Shown in pieces: positions 43,940 to 52,046 of a DNA stretch of 64,000 nucleotides (position 1 is its first letter; every line of letters begins with the position of its first letter). The position numbers and the translations under genes were made by a program. Source of the DNA: an uncultured Clostridia bacterium (lineage in GTDB: Bacteria; Bacillota; Clostridia; Oscillospirales; Acutalibacteraceae); the NCBI GenBank assembly GCA_947627725.1, contig CANQXE010000003.1, positions 89,000 through 152,999 of the forward strand, read 5' to 3'. The notes beneath the pieces were generated by a model that saw nothing but the letters and a program-made list of their open reading frames with translations, did no database searches and had not been told where the DNA came from.

Positions 43940-45319
43940 TTATTTTTTCTCCTTGTAAGGCTTTTTTATATCTACCCAGCTTTCTTTTATCACTTGTCTT
44001 GCGCGCGCGATTGAAAGCGCCTTTTCGGGTATGCTGTCCGTAATTGTGGAGCCTGCGGCAATATAAGCCTGCTCGCCAACCTCCACGGGGGCAACAAGAT
44101 TTGTATTGCAGCCGATAAACGCACCGTCACCGATAACGCAGCGAGATTTGTTTTTGCCGTCGTAATTGCAGGTAACTGTTCCGCAGCCGAAGTTGACGTC
44201 ACGTCCCACGTCGCTGTCGCCTATATATGTCAGATGCGCGCTCTTTGAGCCTTCGCCGACCACAGAGTTTTTAACCTCTACAAAGTTGCCGATGTGGACA
44301 CCCTTTTTAAGAACGGAATTTGCTCTGACCTTAACAAAAGGACCTGCGTCAACACCATCCTCAACCTCGCTGTCAAGGATTTTACAGTTGTCAAGGATTA
44401 CGTTGTTCCCTACAACTGCGTTGTCAAGATACGAATTGGGACCGATTGTGCATCCGCTTCCGATGACGGTATTACCTAATATAATAGTATTAGGAAGAAT
44501 TACAGTGGAATTTCCGATTTTGACATCCTTTCCGATAATGACACCGTCTGTGCAGGGAATATCAACACCGTCAAGCATAAGCCTTGTGTTGATATTTCTT
44601 CTCATAATATTATTTAAGTCGTTTAGCTGTTTTCTGTCGTTTGCTCCAAGCACAACCTCGCTGTTTTCAACAACATAAGCTCCCGCGTTTTTTCCTGCGC
44701 TGATAAGAATTTCAAGACTGTCCGTAAGATAGTATTCCTTTTGCGCGTTTTCATTTGTAATGTTTTCGAGAGCGTAAATAAGATCTGCTCCGTTAAACCA
44801 GTAACAGCCCGAATTTGATTCGCGTATCTGCTTTTCTTCAGCGGTAGCGTCCTTATGCTCAACAATTTTTAAAAGAGTACCGTTTTTGTCACGCTTGATG
44901 TGACCGATTCCCTCCGTGTCATCAACGATTGCGCTGATAACCGTAATTGAGTTGCCGTTGCTTTTATGATATTCGTATGCTTTGTTGATTGTCTCGGCGT
45001 CCATAAGAGGACCGTCGCCGTTGAGAATCAGGATTTCGTCACCTGAGTGAGCCCTGATAAATTCCCCTGCCTGCATAACAGCATGTCCCGTACCGAGCTG
45101 AGGCTCCTGCAGGGCGGTTTTTATATCTTCGGGAAGATAAGCCTCAACCTCCTCGTGCTTATAACCCGTTATAACGCAGATGTCCCGCACACCGGCATCT
45201 TTAACTGCGTCAATAACGTAGCTTATCATAGGTTTAAATATAACATTACACATTACCTTGGGGCAGTCAGCCTTCATTCTTGTTCCCTTGCCGCCTGCAA
45301 GTATTACTGCGCATTTCAT
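43940..45319 (-). CDS. glmU: Bifunctional GlmU: N-acetylglucosamine-1-phosphate uridyltransferase / acetyltransferase
   Basis: A 459-residue enzyme making UDP-GlcNAc for peptidoglycan. The N-terminal pyrophosphorylase domain has LAGGKGTRMKADCPKVM, GTGHAVM and LILNGDGPL. The C-terminal half is a left-handed beta-helix of hexapeptide repeats (e.g. VIIGKDVKIGNSTVILPN) with the acetyltransferase motif SAHLTYIGDSDVG and NYDGKNKSR. Normal length. The ATG at 45319 follows GGAGGAATACCT. VanW is encoded directly after. Confidence 0.96.
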   Translation of the reverse strand: MKCAVILAGGKGTRMKADCPKVMCNVIFKPMISYVIDAVKDAGVRDICVITGYKHEEVEAYLPEDIKTALQEPQLGTGHAVMQAGEFIRAHSGDEILILNGDGPLMDAETINKAYEYHKSNGNSITVISAIVDDTEGIGHIKRDKNGTLLKIVEHKDATAEEKQIRESNSGCYWFNGADLIYALENITNENAQKEYYLTDSLEILISAGKNAGAYVVENSEVVLGANDRKQLNDLNNIMRRNINTRLMLDGVDIPCTDGVIIGKDVKIGNSTVILPNTIILGNTVIGSGCTIGPNSYLDNAVVGNNVILDNCKILDSEVEDGVDAGPFVKVRANSVLKKGVHIGNFVEVKNSVVGEGSKSAHLTYIGDSDVGRDVNFGCGTVTCNYDGKNKSRCVIGDGAFIGCNTNLVAPVEVGEQAYIAAGSTITDSIPEKALSIARARQVIKESWVDIKKPYKEKK

Positions 45320-45421
45320 AGGTATTCCTCCGAATTATCTTGTTTTCTGTTACATTATGCACTAAAAATTTATATTTTTCAAGTTAATTAGTGATAAAGG
45401 TAAAAAATTAACAAAAAATGT

Positions 45422-45450
45422 TTGTAATTTATTAAGTATTATGTTATAAT
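45422..45450 (+). promoter_or_regulatory. Promoter of ppdK
   Basis: TTGTAA (45422-45427), 17 bp, TATAAT (45445-45450) with an extended -10 TG at 45442-45443. Transcription should start near 45457, just before the leader hairpin. Confidence 0.75.
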
Positions 45451-45461
45451 TCTATTCGCAT

Positions 45462-45510
45462 TATACTGGGTTGGTATAAATTTGAAAATTTATACAATAA
45501 TACCAGTATA
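45462..45510 (+). promoter_or_regulatory. Nested palindromic leader hairpin of ppdK
   Basis: Outer arms TATACTGG (45462-45469) and CCAGTATA (45503-45510), inner arms GTATAAATTT (45474-45483) and AAATTTATAC (45486-45495). In RNA this would form a long hairpin about 5 nt from the 5' end, 40 nt before the start codon. It may protect the abundant mRNA or be an operator. Confidence 0.6.
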
Positions 45511-45550
45511 GCTTTCCAAATATTGTTAATAAATTTAGGAGGTACTCAAT

Positions 45551-48181
45551 ATGAGTCACAAGTATGTTTATTTGTTCTCAGAAGGTAACGGTTCAATGAG
45601 AGAGCTTCTCGGCGGTAAGGGTGCAAACCTCGCAGAGATGACCAATCTCGGTCTTCCGGTTCCCCAGGGCTTTACCATTACAACCGAAGCTTGTACACAG
45701 TACTATGAGGACGGCAGAAAAATCAATGATGAGATTCAGGCTGAAATCATGGAATACATCAAGAAGATGGAGGAAATCACCGGTATGAAATTCGGTGATA
45801 AGGAAAATCCTCTTCTTGTTTCTGTTCGTTCAGGTGCAAGAGCGTCTATGCCCGGTATGATGGATACAATTCTTAATCTCGGTCTTAACGAAGAGGTTGT
45901 TGAGGTACTTGCAAAGAAATCAGGCAATCCGCGTTGGGCTTGGGACTGCTACAGAAGATTCATTCAGATGTATTCTGACGTAGTTATGGAAGTCGGTAAG
46001 AAGTATTTTGAACAGCTTATTGACGAGATGAAAGAAGAAAAGGGTGTTACACAGGACGTTGAGCTTACTGCTGAAGACCTTAAGGTTCTTGCTGACCAGT
46101 TCAAGGCTGAGTACAAGGATAAAATCGGCGTTGATTTCCCGACTGATCCTGTTGAGCAGCTTATGGGCGCAGTTAAGGCTGTATTCCGTTCATGGGACAA
46201 CCCCCGTGCAAACGTATACCGCCGTATGAACGATATCCCTTATTCATGGGGTACCGCTGTTAATGTTCAGATGATGGCGTTCGGTAATATGGGCGATACA
46301 TCAGGAACAGGTGTTGCATTTACACGTGACCCCGCAACAGGCGAGAAAAAACTTATGGGTGAATTCCTTCTCAACGCACAGGGCGAGGACGTAGTTGCAG
46401 GTGTAAGAACACCGCAGCCGATTGCTCAGCTTGCAGAGGTTATGCCTGAGTGCTATGAGCAGTTTACAAAGATTTGCTCAATTCTTGAAAATCACTATCG
46501 TGATATGCAGGATATGGAGTTTACTATTCAGGACAGAAAGCTCTATATGCTTCAGACACGTAACGGTAAGAGAACTGCAACAGCAGCGCTTAATATTGCC
46601 TGCGACCTCCTTGACGAGGGTATGATTGATGAAAAAGAGGCTGTTCTCCGTGTAGAGCCAAAGCAGCTTGACGCTCTTCTTCATCCGCAGTTTGACGCTG
46701 CCGCTCTTAAAGCGGCTACCCCGGTAGCAAAGGCTCTTGCAGCATCTCCCGGTGCCGCATGCGGAAAAATCGTATTCTCGGCTGACGATGCAAAAGAGTG
46801 GGCTGAGAGAGGCGAGAAGGTTGTTCTTGTTCGTCTTGAAACATCACCTGAGGATATTGAGGGTATGGTTGCCGCTGAGGGTATTCTCACAGTCCGCGGC
46901 GGTATGACATCACACGCTGCCGTTGTTGCGCGCGGTATGGGTACCTGCTGTGTATCAGGCTGCGGCGATATTAAAATGGACGAGGAAAACAAGAAGTTCG
47001 AGCTTGCAGGCAAGGTATATAAAGAAGGCGACTATATTTCACTTGACGGTTCAACCGGCGCGATTTACGGCGAGGCTATTCCGACAGTTGCCGCTGATAC
47101 AAATTCAGGTAATTTCGGACGCTTTATGAAGCTTGCCGATAAATACAGAACACTTAAGGTAAGAACAAATGCGGACAATCCGAGAGATACAGCACAGGCT
47201 GTTGCTTACGGAGCAGAGGGTATCGGTCTCTGCCGTACAGAGCATATGTTCTTTGAGGGTGACAGAATCAAGTCAATCCGTAAGATGATTGTTGCTGAAA
47301 CGGTTGAGGCAAGAGAGGCTGCTCTTAACGAGATTCTTCCTCTTCAGCAGGGCGATTTTGAGGCTATGTATAAGGAGCTTGACGGTCGTCCGATGACAAT
47401 CCGTTTCCTTGATCCTCCTCTTCACGAGTTTGTTCCGCAAAAGGATGATGAGATTGCTGAGCTTGCGGCAGAGCTTGGTATGACCGCACAGGACCTCAAG
47501 GCTGTTTGTGATTCACTTCACGAGGCTAACCCGATGATGGGTCACCGCGGTCTTCGTCTTGCTGTAACATATCCTGAAATTGCGAAGATGCAGACAAAGG
47601 CTGTTATCCGCGCCGCAATCAATGTTTCTAAAGAAACAGGCAAAATGATTAAGCCTGAAATTATGATTCCTCTCGCTTGCGACACTAAGGAGCTTAAGTT
47701 TGTTAAAGATATAGTTGTAGCAACTGCTGACGAAGAGATTGCCGCAGCAGGTGTTGATATGAAATATGAGGTTGGCACAATGATTGAAATTCCTCGTGCC
47801 GCTCTCACAGCAGGCGATATTGCTACAGAGGCTGAGTTCTTCTGCTTTGGTACTAACGACCTTACACAGATGACATACGGTTTCAGCCGTGATGATGCAG
47901 GTAAGTTCCTTGACGCTTACTACGACGCAAAGATTTTTGAGTCAGATCCGTTTGCAAAGCTTGACACAACAGGTGTCGGCGCGCTTATGAAGATGGCTGT
48001 TGAAAACGGTAAGGCTACCCGTCCGGAGCTTCACTGCGGTATCTGCGGCGAGCACGGCGGCGACCCAAGTTCAGTTGAGTTCTGCCATGAAATCGGACTT
48101 GACTATGTATCTTGTTCACCGTTCAGAGTACCGATTGCCCGTCTTGCCGCTGCACAGGCTGCAATCAAATCAGGCAAATAA
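45551..48181 (+). CDS. ppdK: Pyruvate phosphate dikinase
   Basis: An 876-residue enzyme interconverting pyruvate + ATP + Pi and PEP + AMP + PPi. In Clostridia it supports PPi-linked glycolysis or gluconeogenesis. The N-terminal ATP-grasp has GGKGANLAEMTNLGLPVPQGF. The phosphohistidine is His455 in GGMTSHAAVVARGMG, at the same number as in the well-studied clostridial enzyme. The C-terminal PEP-binding barrel has GIGLCRTEHMFF and HCGICGEHGGDP with the catalytic Cys. Codon use is biased to few codons, suggesting high expression. ATG 45551 follows AGGAGGTACTCAAT. Confidence 0.98.
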   Translation: MSHKYVYLFSEGNGSMRELLGGKGANLAEMTNLGLPVPQGFTITTEACTQYYEDGRKINDEIQAEIMEYIKKMEEITGMKFGDKENPLLVSVRSGARASMPGMMDTILNLGLNEEVVEVLAKKSGNPRWAWDCYRRFIQMYSDVVMEVGKKYFEQLIDEMKEEKGVTQDVELTAEDLKVLADQFKAEYKDKIGVDFPTDPVEQLMGAVKAVFRSWDNPRANVYRRMNDIPYSWGTAVNVQMMAFGNMGDTSGTGVAFTRDPATGEKKLMGEFLLNAQGEDVVAGVRTPQPIAQLAEVMPECYEQFTKICSILENHYRDMQDMEFTIQDRKLYMLQTRNGKRTATAALNIACDLLDEGMIDEKEAVLRVEPKQLDALLHPQFDAAALKAATPVAKALAASPGAACGKIVFSADDAKEWAERGEKVVLVRLETSPEDIEGMVAAEGILTVRGGMTSHAAVVARGMGTCCVSGCGDIKMDEENKKFELAGKVYKEGDYISLDGSTGAIYGEAIPTVAADTNSGNFGRFMKLADKYRTLKVRTNADNPRDTAQAVAYGAEGIGLCRTEHMFFEGDRIKSIRKMIVAETVEAREAALNEILPLQQGDFEAMYKELDGRPMTIRFLDPPLHEFVPQKDDEIAELAAELGMTAQDLKAVCDSLHEANPMMGHRGLRLAVTYPEIAKMQTKAVIRAAINVSKETGKMIKPEIMIPLACDTKELKFVKDIVVATADEEIAAAGVDMKYEVGTMIEIPRAALTAGDIATEAEFFCFGTNDLTQMTYGFSRDDAGKFLDAYYDAKIFESDPFAKLDTTGVGALMKMAVENGKATRPELHCGICGEHGGDPSSVEFCHEIGLDYVSCSPFRVPIARLAAAQAAIKSGK

Positions 48182-48196
48182 TTAAATATAAAAATT

Positions 48197-48229
48197 AAGA
48201 GGATAGCGTTAAGCTATCCTCTTTTTTTC
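48197..48229. terminator. Terminator between ppdK and agrB
   Basis: AAGAGGATAGC pairs perfectly with GCTATCCTCTT around GTTAA, followed by a run of T on the plus strand. It ends ppdK and lies between convergent genes. Confidence 0.92.
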
Positions 48230-48247
48230 TATATACATTTTATTAAA

Positions 48248-48841
48248 TCAAGCTGATTTTTTTCTTGTGTATTTCCTTTTAATTTTTCCCGAAAATAATA
48301 AAACACTTTCAAGAATTAAGCTCATACAGCAAGGCGTCAGCAAAAATTTAATTTTCAGCGCAAAGGAAATGATAATTACTGCGGTTATTATAAACAGTAT
48401 CATCCGTGAAATTTTGCGAAAATAGTTCATCTCTTTTTCAGAGAGCGGCTTTTGGGCTGTATCCAGGGGAGAAAGCAAGAATATGCAAACTGCCGCTGCC
48501 ATTGAAACAGCAAACACAACAGTTTGAAAATCATATATCTTGGACAATTTGATAACAACAATACAAGCCGCCAGAGAAAGACTTGACATAATTTGGCATC
48601 TTGTCTCGGTTGACGCGTGGTAACCGCCCGCATATCTTCTTATGAACTGAAATGAGATATAGAAAATGATGCTTTCAAAAACACAGCCTAAAATTAAACC
48701 GATAACACAAACAAAAATCAAATACATTATATGGGATAACAGCATAAAAAAGCCGTATATGTATAGTTCCCGTTCGTCCTCTGTTATAGTGCCGTTTGAA
48801 AGCAGCTTGTCAGTAAGGCGCCTTGACAGATTATTAATCAT
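48248..48841 (-). CDS. agrB: AgrB-family peptide-processing membrane protease
   Basis: A 197-residue integral membrane cysteine endopeptidase that cleaves the AgrD precursor and forms the thiolactone ring. The catalytic pair is His75 and Cys82 in AGGYHASTETRCQ, at almost the same positions as in Staphylococcus AgrB (77 and 84). About five hydrophobic helices follow or precede (LIFVCVIGLILGCVF, TVVFAVSMAAAVCIFLL, LFIITAVIIISFAL). Translation starts at ATG 48841, overlapping the end of agrD by 8 bp (ATGATTAA), so the two are coupled. Assignment by motif is firm; the peptide product has not been shown. Confidence 0.95.
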   Translation of the reverse strand: MINNLSRRLTDKLLSNGTITEDERELYIYGFFMLLSHIMYLIFVCVIGLILGCVFESIIFYISFQFIRRYAGGYHASTETRCQIMSSLSLAACIVVIKLSKIYDFQTVVFAVSMAAAVCIFLLSPLDTAQKPLSEKEMNYFRKISRMILFIITAVIIISFALKIKFLLTPCCMSLILESVLLFSGKIKRKYTRKKSA

Positions 48842-48986
48842 TATCTACCTTGCTGAACTTCTTAAGAGCTGCAGGAGCCTTCGGCTGATAAATTGCGCAA
48901 CAAGTAGTTGTGTTTGCGTCTCTCTTCAGTGCATGCTCCGCACTGCTCTTTGCAGCCTTAGAAATAAGTGAACTGAATTTGCTCAT
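48834..48986 (-). CDS. agrD: AgrD-type cyclic-peptide pheromone precursor
   Basis: A 50-residue gene too short for usual ORF cut-offs. ATG 48986 follows AGGAGG. Residues 1-22 form an amphipathic basic leader (KFSSLISKAAKSSAEHALKR), the core is TTTCCAIY (26-33), and the charged C-terminal recognition segment is QPKAPAALKKF (34-44). Staphylococcal AgrD has the same DEPKVPTEL-type sequence just after its ring. The ring nucleophile is Cys29 or Cys30, with closure at Ile32 or Tyr33, giving rings of three to five residues. Closure details need mass spectrometry. It is followed immediately by AgrB. This makes a complete signal-production unit. Confidence 0.9.
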   Translation of the reverse strand: MSKFSSLISKAAKSSAEHALKRDANTTTCCAIYQPKAPAALKKFSKVDND

Positions 48987-49010
48987 AATATTTACCTCCT
49001 TTTTTATTAA

Positions 49011-49039
49011 ATATTATCATTAAATTAAAGGCTATTCAA
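49011..49039 (-). promoter_or_regulatory. Promoter of agrDB
   Basis: On the minus strand TTGAAT (49039-49034), exactly 17 bp, TAATAT (49016-49011). The predicted leader is about 20 nt and holds the AGGAGG ribosome binding site. Confidence 0.6.
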
Positions 49040-49104
49040 TTGAACATACAATAATGCTTATTATCCTTGTAATATTGCAGATTTGACAATTTATTCAAAA
49101 AAAT

Positions 49105-49158
49105 CAAAGTATTTTAATAAATAATAATTGTAAAACAAAACTAACTTGTAATACTTTG
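49105..49158. promoter_or_regulatory. Inverted repeat between the divergent agr promoters
   Basis: CAAAGTATT (49105-49113) and its exact complement AATACTTTG (49150-49158) lie 36 bp apart. A nine-base direct repeat CTTGTAATA also occurs at 49066 and 49145. These sit between agrDB and the HTH gene and are candidates for binding by the LytTR regulator or the HTH protein. Prediction only. Confidence 0.4.
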
Positions 49159-49210
49159 TTTATTTTAGTCAAAATAAATGATAATATTATCAAAAAAAGG
49201 GGTGGAAATA

Positions 49211-49531
49211 TTGACTCTGGATAAAAAATTAATCGGCATCAGAATTATGCAGAAGCGAAAGGAATGCGGTCTGAAGCAGGAGGAATTATCCGAAATAATA
49301 GGCTATTCTAAAAATCATTTGTCAAATATAGAACGGGGTATATATGCCCCCACTGTCCCTTTTATATTCAAGTTATGCAACACTTTAGGAGAAACTCCCG
49401 ATTATTATCTTATAGGTAAAATCAGCGAAAATGAAAAGTCTGAAATTATTTCATTAATGGAAAAATTCCCCCCTGACAGCCTGAAAATAGTGACGAAATT
49501 AATATCAGCATATCTTGACGAAATAAAATAA
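49211..49531 (+). CDS. XRE-family helix-turn-helix regulator
   Basis: A 106-residue protein with an N-terminal HTH_3 domain (IMQKRKECGLKQEELSEIIGYSKNH, split here at ISEII, and LSNIERGIYAPTVPFIFKLC), and a C-terminal helical tail. I place the start at TTG 49211, with AAAGGGGTGG just upstream. An in-frame ATG at 49178 would overlap the extended -10 (TGATAATAT, 49179-49187), which predicts a start of transcription near 49194. It lies between agrDB and agrA, so it probably regulates this locus; targets unknown. Confidence 0.85.
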   Translation: MTLDKKLIGIRIMQKRKECGLKQEELSEIIGYSKNHLSNIERGIYAPTVPFIFKLCNTLGETPDYYLIGKISENEKSEIISLMEKFPPDSLKIVTKLISAYLDEIK

Positions 49532-49534
49532 TAT

Positions 49535-49598
49535 TTGACGAAACAGCAAAACAATGTTAAACTTTCTCTTATCAAAGGTTTTTTGATAAGAGTTTTTT
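49535..49598 (+). promoter_or_regulatory. Internal promoter and leader hairpin before agrA
   Basis: TTGACG (49535-49540), 17 bp, TAAACT (49558-49563) with an extended -10 TG. The same TTGACGAAA also occurs 20 bp upstream at 49515. A hairpin follows: CTCTTATCAAA (49566-49576) pairs with TTTGATAAGAG (49582-49592) and is followed by TTTTTT (49594-49599). It reads as a terminator for the HTH message, with agrA/agrC served mainly by this internal promoter or by readthrough. Which applies is not determinable from sequence. Confidence 0.6.
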
Positions 49599-49614
49599 AT
49601 TTATCGGAGGAAAT

Positions 49615-50313
49615 ATGAAAATTTTAATTTGCGATGACGAACAGAAATGCGTTGATGAACTGAAGGTCCATATTGAAGAGTATATGAAGAATCATTTTAT
49701 GACGGTGGAATTTGTTATAACAACCTCGTCAAAGGAAGTGCTTGAAAGCAGCGATTCTTTCAGCCTTGCCTTTTTGGATATTCAAATGGACGAAGCGGAC
49801 GGAATAACCGTTGCGAAGGAATTAAAGAAACGAAATGAAAAGGTTGCTCTATTCTTTATAACTAATTTTGAGGAATATCAGGATGAGGCTATGGACCTCA
49901 ATATATTCAGATTTTTTGAAAAACCGTTGGATGTCGCAAGGCTGAATGCAAGCCTTGACAAAGCAATGGAATATATTGACGGAACTTATGTTGATATATA
50001 TATTCACAGAAATAAGGAGCATGTCAGAATTCCGATAGATGATATTATTTACATCGTAAGCGATAACAGAAAGCTGTACATTGTGACGAAGGATGACAGG
50101 ATAGTTACAAGAGAGAGCTTTGAATTCTGGCGCGAAAAACTGCCGAACAGATTTTTTTATTATGTACACAAAAGCTTTTTTGTAAATATGCACTATGTTG
50201 CAAAGTACTGTTACCATGAGTTGTATTTGGAAGACGGCACAAGAATTCCGGTCGCTCCGAGAAGACAGACCGCCTTTCATAAATACTGGTACTCATATGT
50301 CAACAGGAGATAA
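49615..50313 (+). CDS. agrA: AgrA-like LytTR response regulator
   Basis: A 232-residue regulator. The receiver domain has CDDEQKCVDEL, phosphoacceptor Asp55 in LAFLDIQMDEADG and the switch lysine in FFEKPLD. From about residue 130 a LytTR DNA-binding domain follows (IPIDDIIYIVSDNRKLYI, FFYYVHKSFFVNMHYVAK). LytTR regulators bind direct repeats in peptide-quorum loci. ATG 49615 follows CGGAGGAAAT. It precedes the sensor kinase by 3 bp. Confidence 0.93.
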   Translation: MKILICDDEQKCVDELKVHIEEYMKNHFMTVEFVITTSSKEVLESSDSFSLAFLDIQMDEADGITVAKELKKRNEKVALFFITNFEEYQDEAMDLNIFRFFEKPLDVARLNASLDKAMEYIDGTYVDIYIHRNKEHVRIPIDDIIYIVSDNRKLYIVTKDDRIVTRESFEFWREKLPNRFFYYVHKSFFVNMHYVAKYCYHELYLEDGTRIPVAPRRQTAFHKYWYSYVNRR

Positions 50314-50316
50314 ATT

Positions 50317-51621
50317 ATGATTAGTAATTTTGCAATCGTTGCTATATGCTTTTTTGAGATGCTAATTGCATACAATTTTTTTACACAAATTGGAACTCTA
50401 AAATTTAATTTTATAACATGTATGATAGTTGGCACTGTTTTATTTGAGAGTGGTGCAGTAATTAATATACTTCTATCAAATATAGTTTGGCTGAATACAT
50501 TATATTTTTTATTAACTAATTTTTTATTTGGTATAATTTGTTTTGAAATTAAATTTTCAAAAGCATTATTTTATTCAATTATTTTAGATATATTTAATGC
50601 TTCCCTTGAATTTATTTCAATTTTTATTATTTCAATGATAACGCAAAATGAAACGACAGCATATAATAACAATACATCAATATTGCTTATTGAAGGCTCA
50701 ATTAGCAAAGCATTATATTTTCTAACTTGTCTAATTCTTGCAAGGTTTATTAAAAAAGATGAAGGCAATATTAAATTTCCTGTCGGATTGTATTTTTATC
50801 CGATAGTTGTTGTAGGCTCTCTGCTGGTTTTCTGGAGTATATGCGCACAGTCAAATATAAGCGATAAACAGCAGTTTGAATTATCAATTGTCAGCACGTT
50901 ACTCTTTTTATCAATAGTTGTCCTGTTCATCATTTATCAGCATAATATTGAAAAAGAGAACAAGCTCGCCTCCCTCGAGAATGAGGTTATCCTGTTAGAC
51001 ACTGAAAAAACATATTATGAAATTCTCAAAAAGCAAAATGAAGATCTGATGATTTATGCTCATGACGCAAAAAATCACTTGGCAGCGATACAAAAATTGA
51101 ATGACAATCCGATTATCGCGGATTATTTATCCAAGCTTACAGACCAGCTTAAAGAATACACAAGGGTTTGCCACAGCGGTAATCATATGTTGGACGTTAT
51201 TATTAATAAATATGTAACCGAATGTAAAATTAAAGAAATAAAGTTCACATTTGATATTCGGCTGGCAAATTTAAGGTTTTTAGATAACAACGACCTTGTT
51301 ACAATACTCGGAAATATTCTTGATAATGCGTTAGAGGCCGCTCAAAAATCCGAAAAAAAGAGAATTTCCTTAGTAACAGGTCACAGAAATACGTACGATT
51401 TAATAAATGTAATAAACAGTTGTGACACGCCTCCCGTCGCAAATGATTTTGAACTGAAGACAACAAAGAAAAATAAAAAACTCCACGGTATAGGAATGAA
51501 GAGTGTAGCCAAAGCAATAAAAAAATATGACGGCGATTTAGGATGGGACTATAATCAGGAAGAAAAAGAATTTTCAACAACGGTAATATTAATTGACCAT
51601 AAAAAATTCACCAATACCTAA
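50317..51621 (+). CDS. agrC: AgrC-like peptide-sensing histidine kinase
   Basis: A 434-residue GHKL kinase. About six hydrophobic helices fill residues 1-210, forming the peptide-sensing membrane domain. His249 in YAHDAKNHLAAIQKL is the phospho-acceptor of the AgrC type. The ATPase has LGNILDNALEAAQ, then a G-box KLHGIGMKSVAKAIKKY. The first half of the gene is noticeably AT-rich. ATG 50317 follows AGGAGATAAATT. It is the receptor expected for the AgrD peptide. Its own stop codon lies in the terminator hairpin. Confidence 0.92.
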   Translation: MISNFAIVAICFFEMLIAYNFFTQIGTLKFNFITCMIVGTVLFESGAVINILLSNIVWLNTLYFLLTNFLFGIICFEIKFSKALFYSIILDIFNASLEFISIFIISMITQNETTAYNNNTSILLIEGSISKALYFLTCLILARFIKKDEGNIKFPVGLYFYPIVVVGSLLVFWSICAQSNISDKQQFELSIVSTLLFLSIVVLFIIYQHNIEKENKLASLENEVILLDTEKTYYEILKKQNEDLMIYAHDAKNHLAAIQKLNDNPIIADYLSKLTDQLKEYTRVCHSGNHMLDVIINKYVTECKIKEIKFTFDIRLANLRFLDNNDLVTILGNILDNALEAAQKSEKKRISLVTGHRNTYDLINVINSCDTPPVANDFELKTTKKNKKLHGIGMKSVAKAIKKYDGDLGWDYNQEEKEFSTTVILIDHKKFTNT

Positions 51622-51638
51622 TGTGTTGGTGAATTTTT
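51602..51638 (+). terminator. Terminator overlapping the 3' end of agrC
   Basis: AAAAATTCACCAA pairs with TTGGTGAATTTTT around a 12-nt loop, covering the last codons. It is symmetrical and also terminates the convergent minus operon. Confidence 0.85.
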
Positions 51639-51647
51639 GCTCTTAAT

Positions 51648-52046
51648 TCAATCACTGTTTTCTTTTTTTAATTCCGTTAGAATTTGCTTTCTTACTTCTC
51701 TGTTGAAAATAATCTGTAAAATCCATATTACCGACGGCAACAGGAATATCAGAATAATTAAAGCAATATTAAGCTTTGTGTTAATTATTAACAGAGCGCC
51801 GAGTATCCAGAAAAATACGGTAAAAGCTATTGAGATTATCGGCAGAAAAGCGTTTGGTATAATATTTATTTCAATTTCCGTATCGGATAATTTATTAAGA
51901 TTAATTTTCGGATTGCCTATAAGCGTAAATATTCCGTTGTAGCTCAGGCTGAGTCCCGAGATACTTTTCTTACAAGTAAACAATTTGTTTTTTTCGAGCT
52001 TTTCAAAATATTGTTTGCTGTCATTAAGCGTCAGGGTATATTTCAT
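51648..52046 (-). CDS. Small two-helix membrane protein of the ATP-grasp operon
   Basis: A 132-residue protein of unknown function. The N-terminal ~65 residues are soluble (KYTLTLNDSKQYFEKLEKN), followed by two adjacent membrane helices (about 66-88, FLPIISIAFTVFFWILGALLI, split after WIL, and 93-112). It is the third gene of an operon with two ATP-grasp ligases, overlapping the preceding one by 4 bp. It could help export or anchor the product of the ligases, but that is only a guess from context. Confidence 0.75.
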   Translation of the reverse strand: MKYTLTLNDSKQYFEKLEKNKLFTCKKSISGLSLSYNGIFTLIGNPKINLNKLSDTEIEINIIPNAFLPIISIAFTVFFWILGALLIINTKLNIALIILIFLLPSVIWILQIIFNREVRKQILTELKKENSD

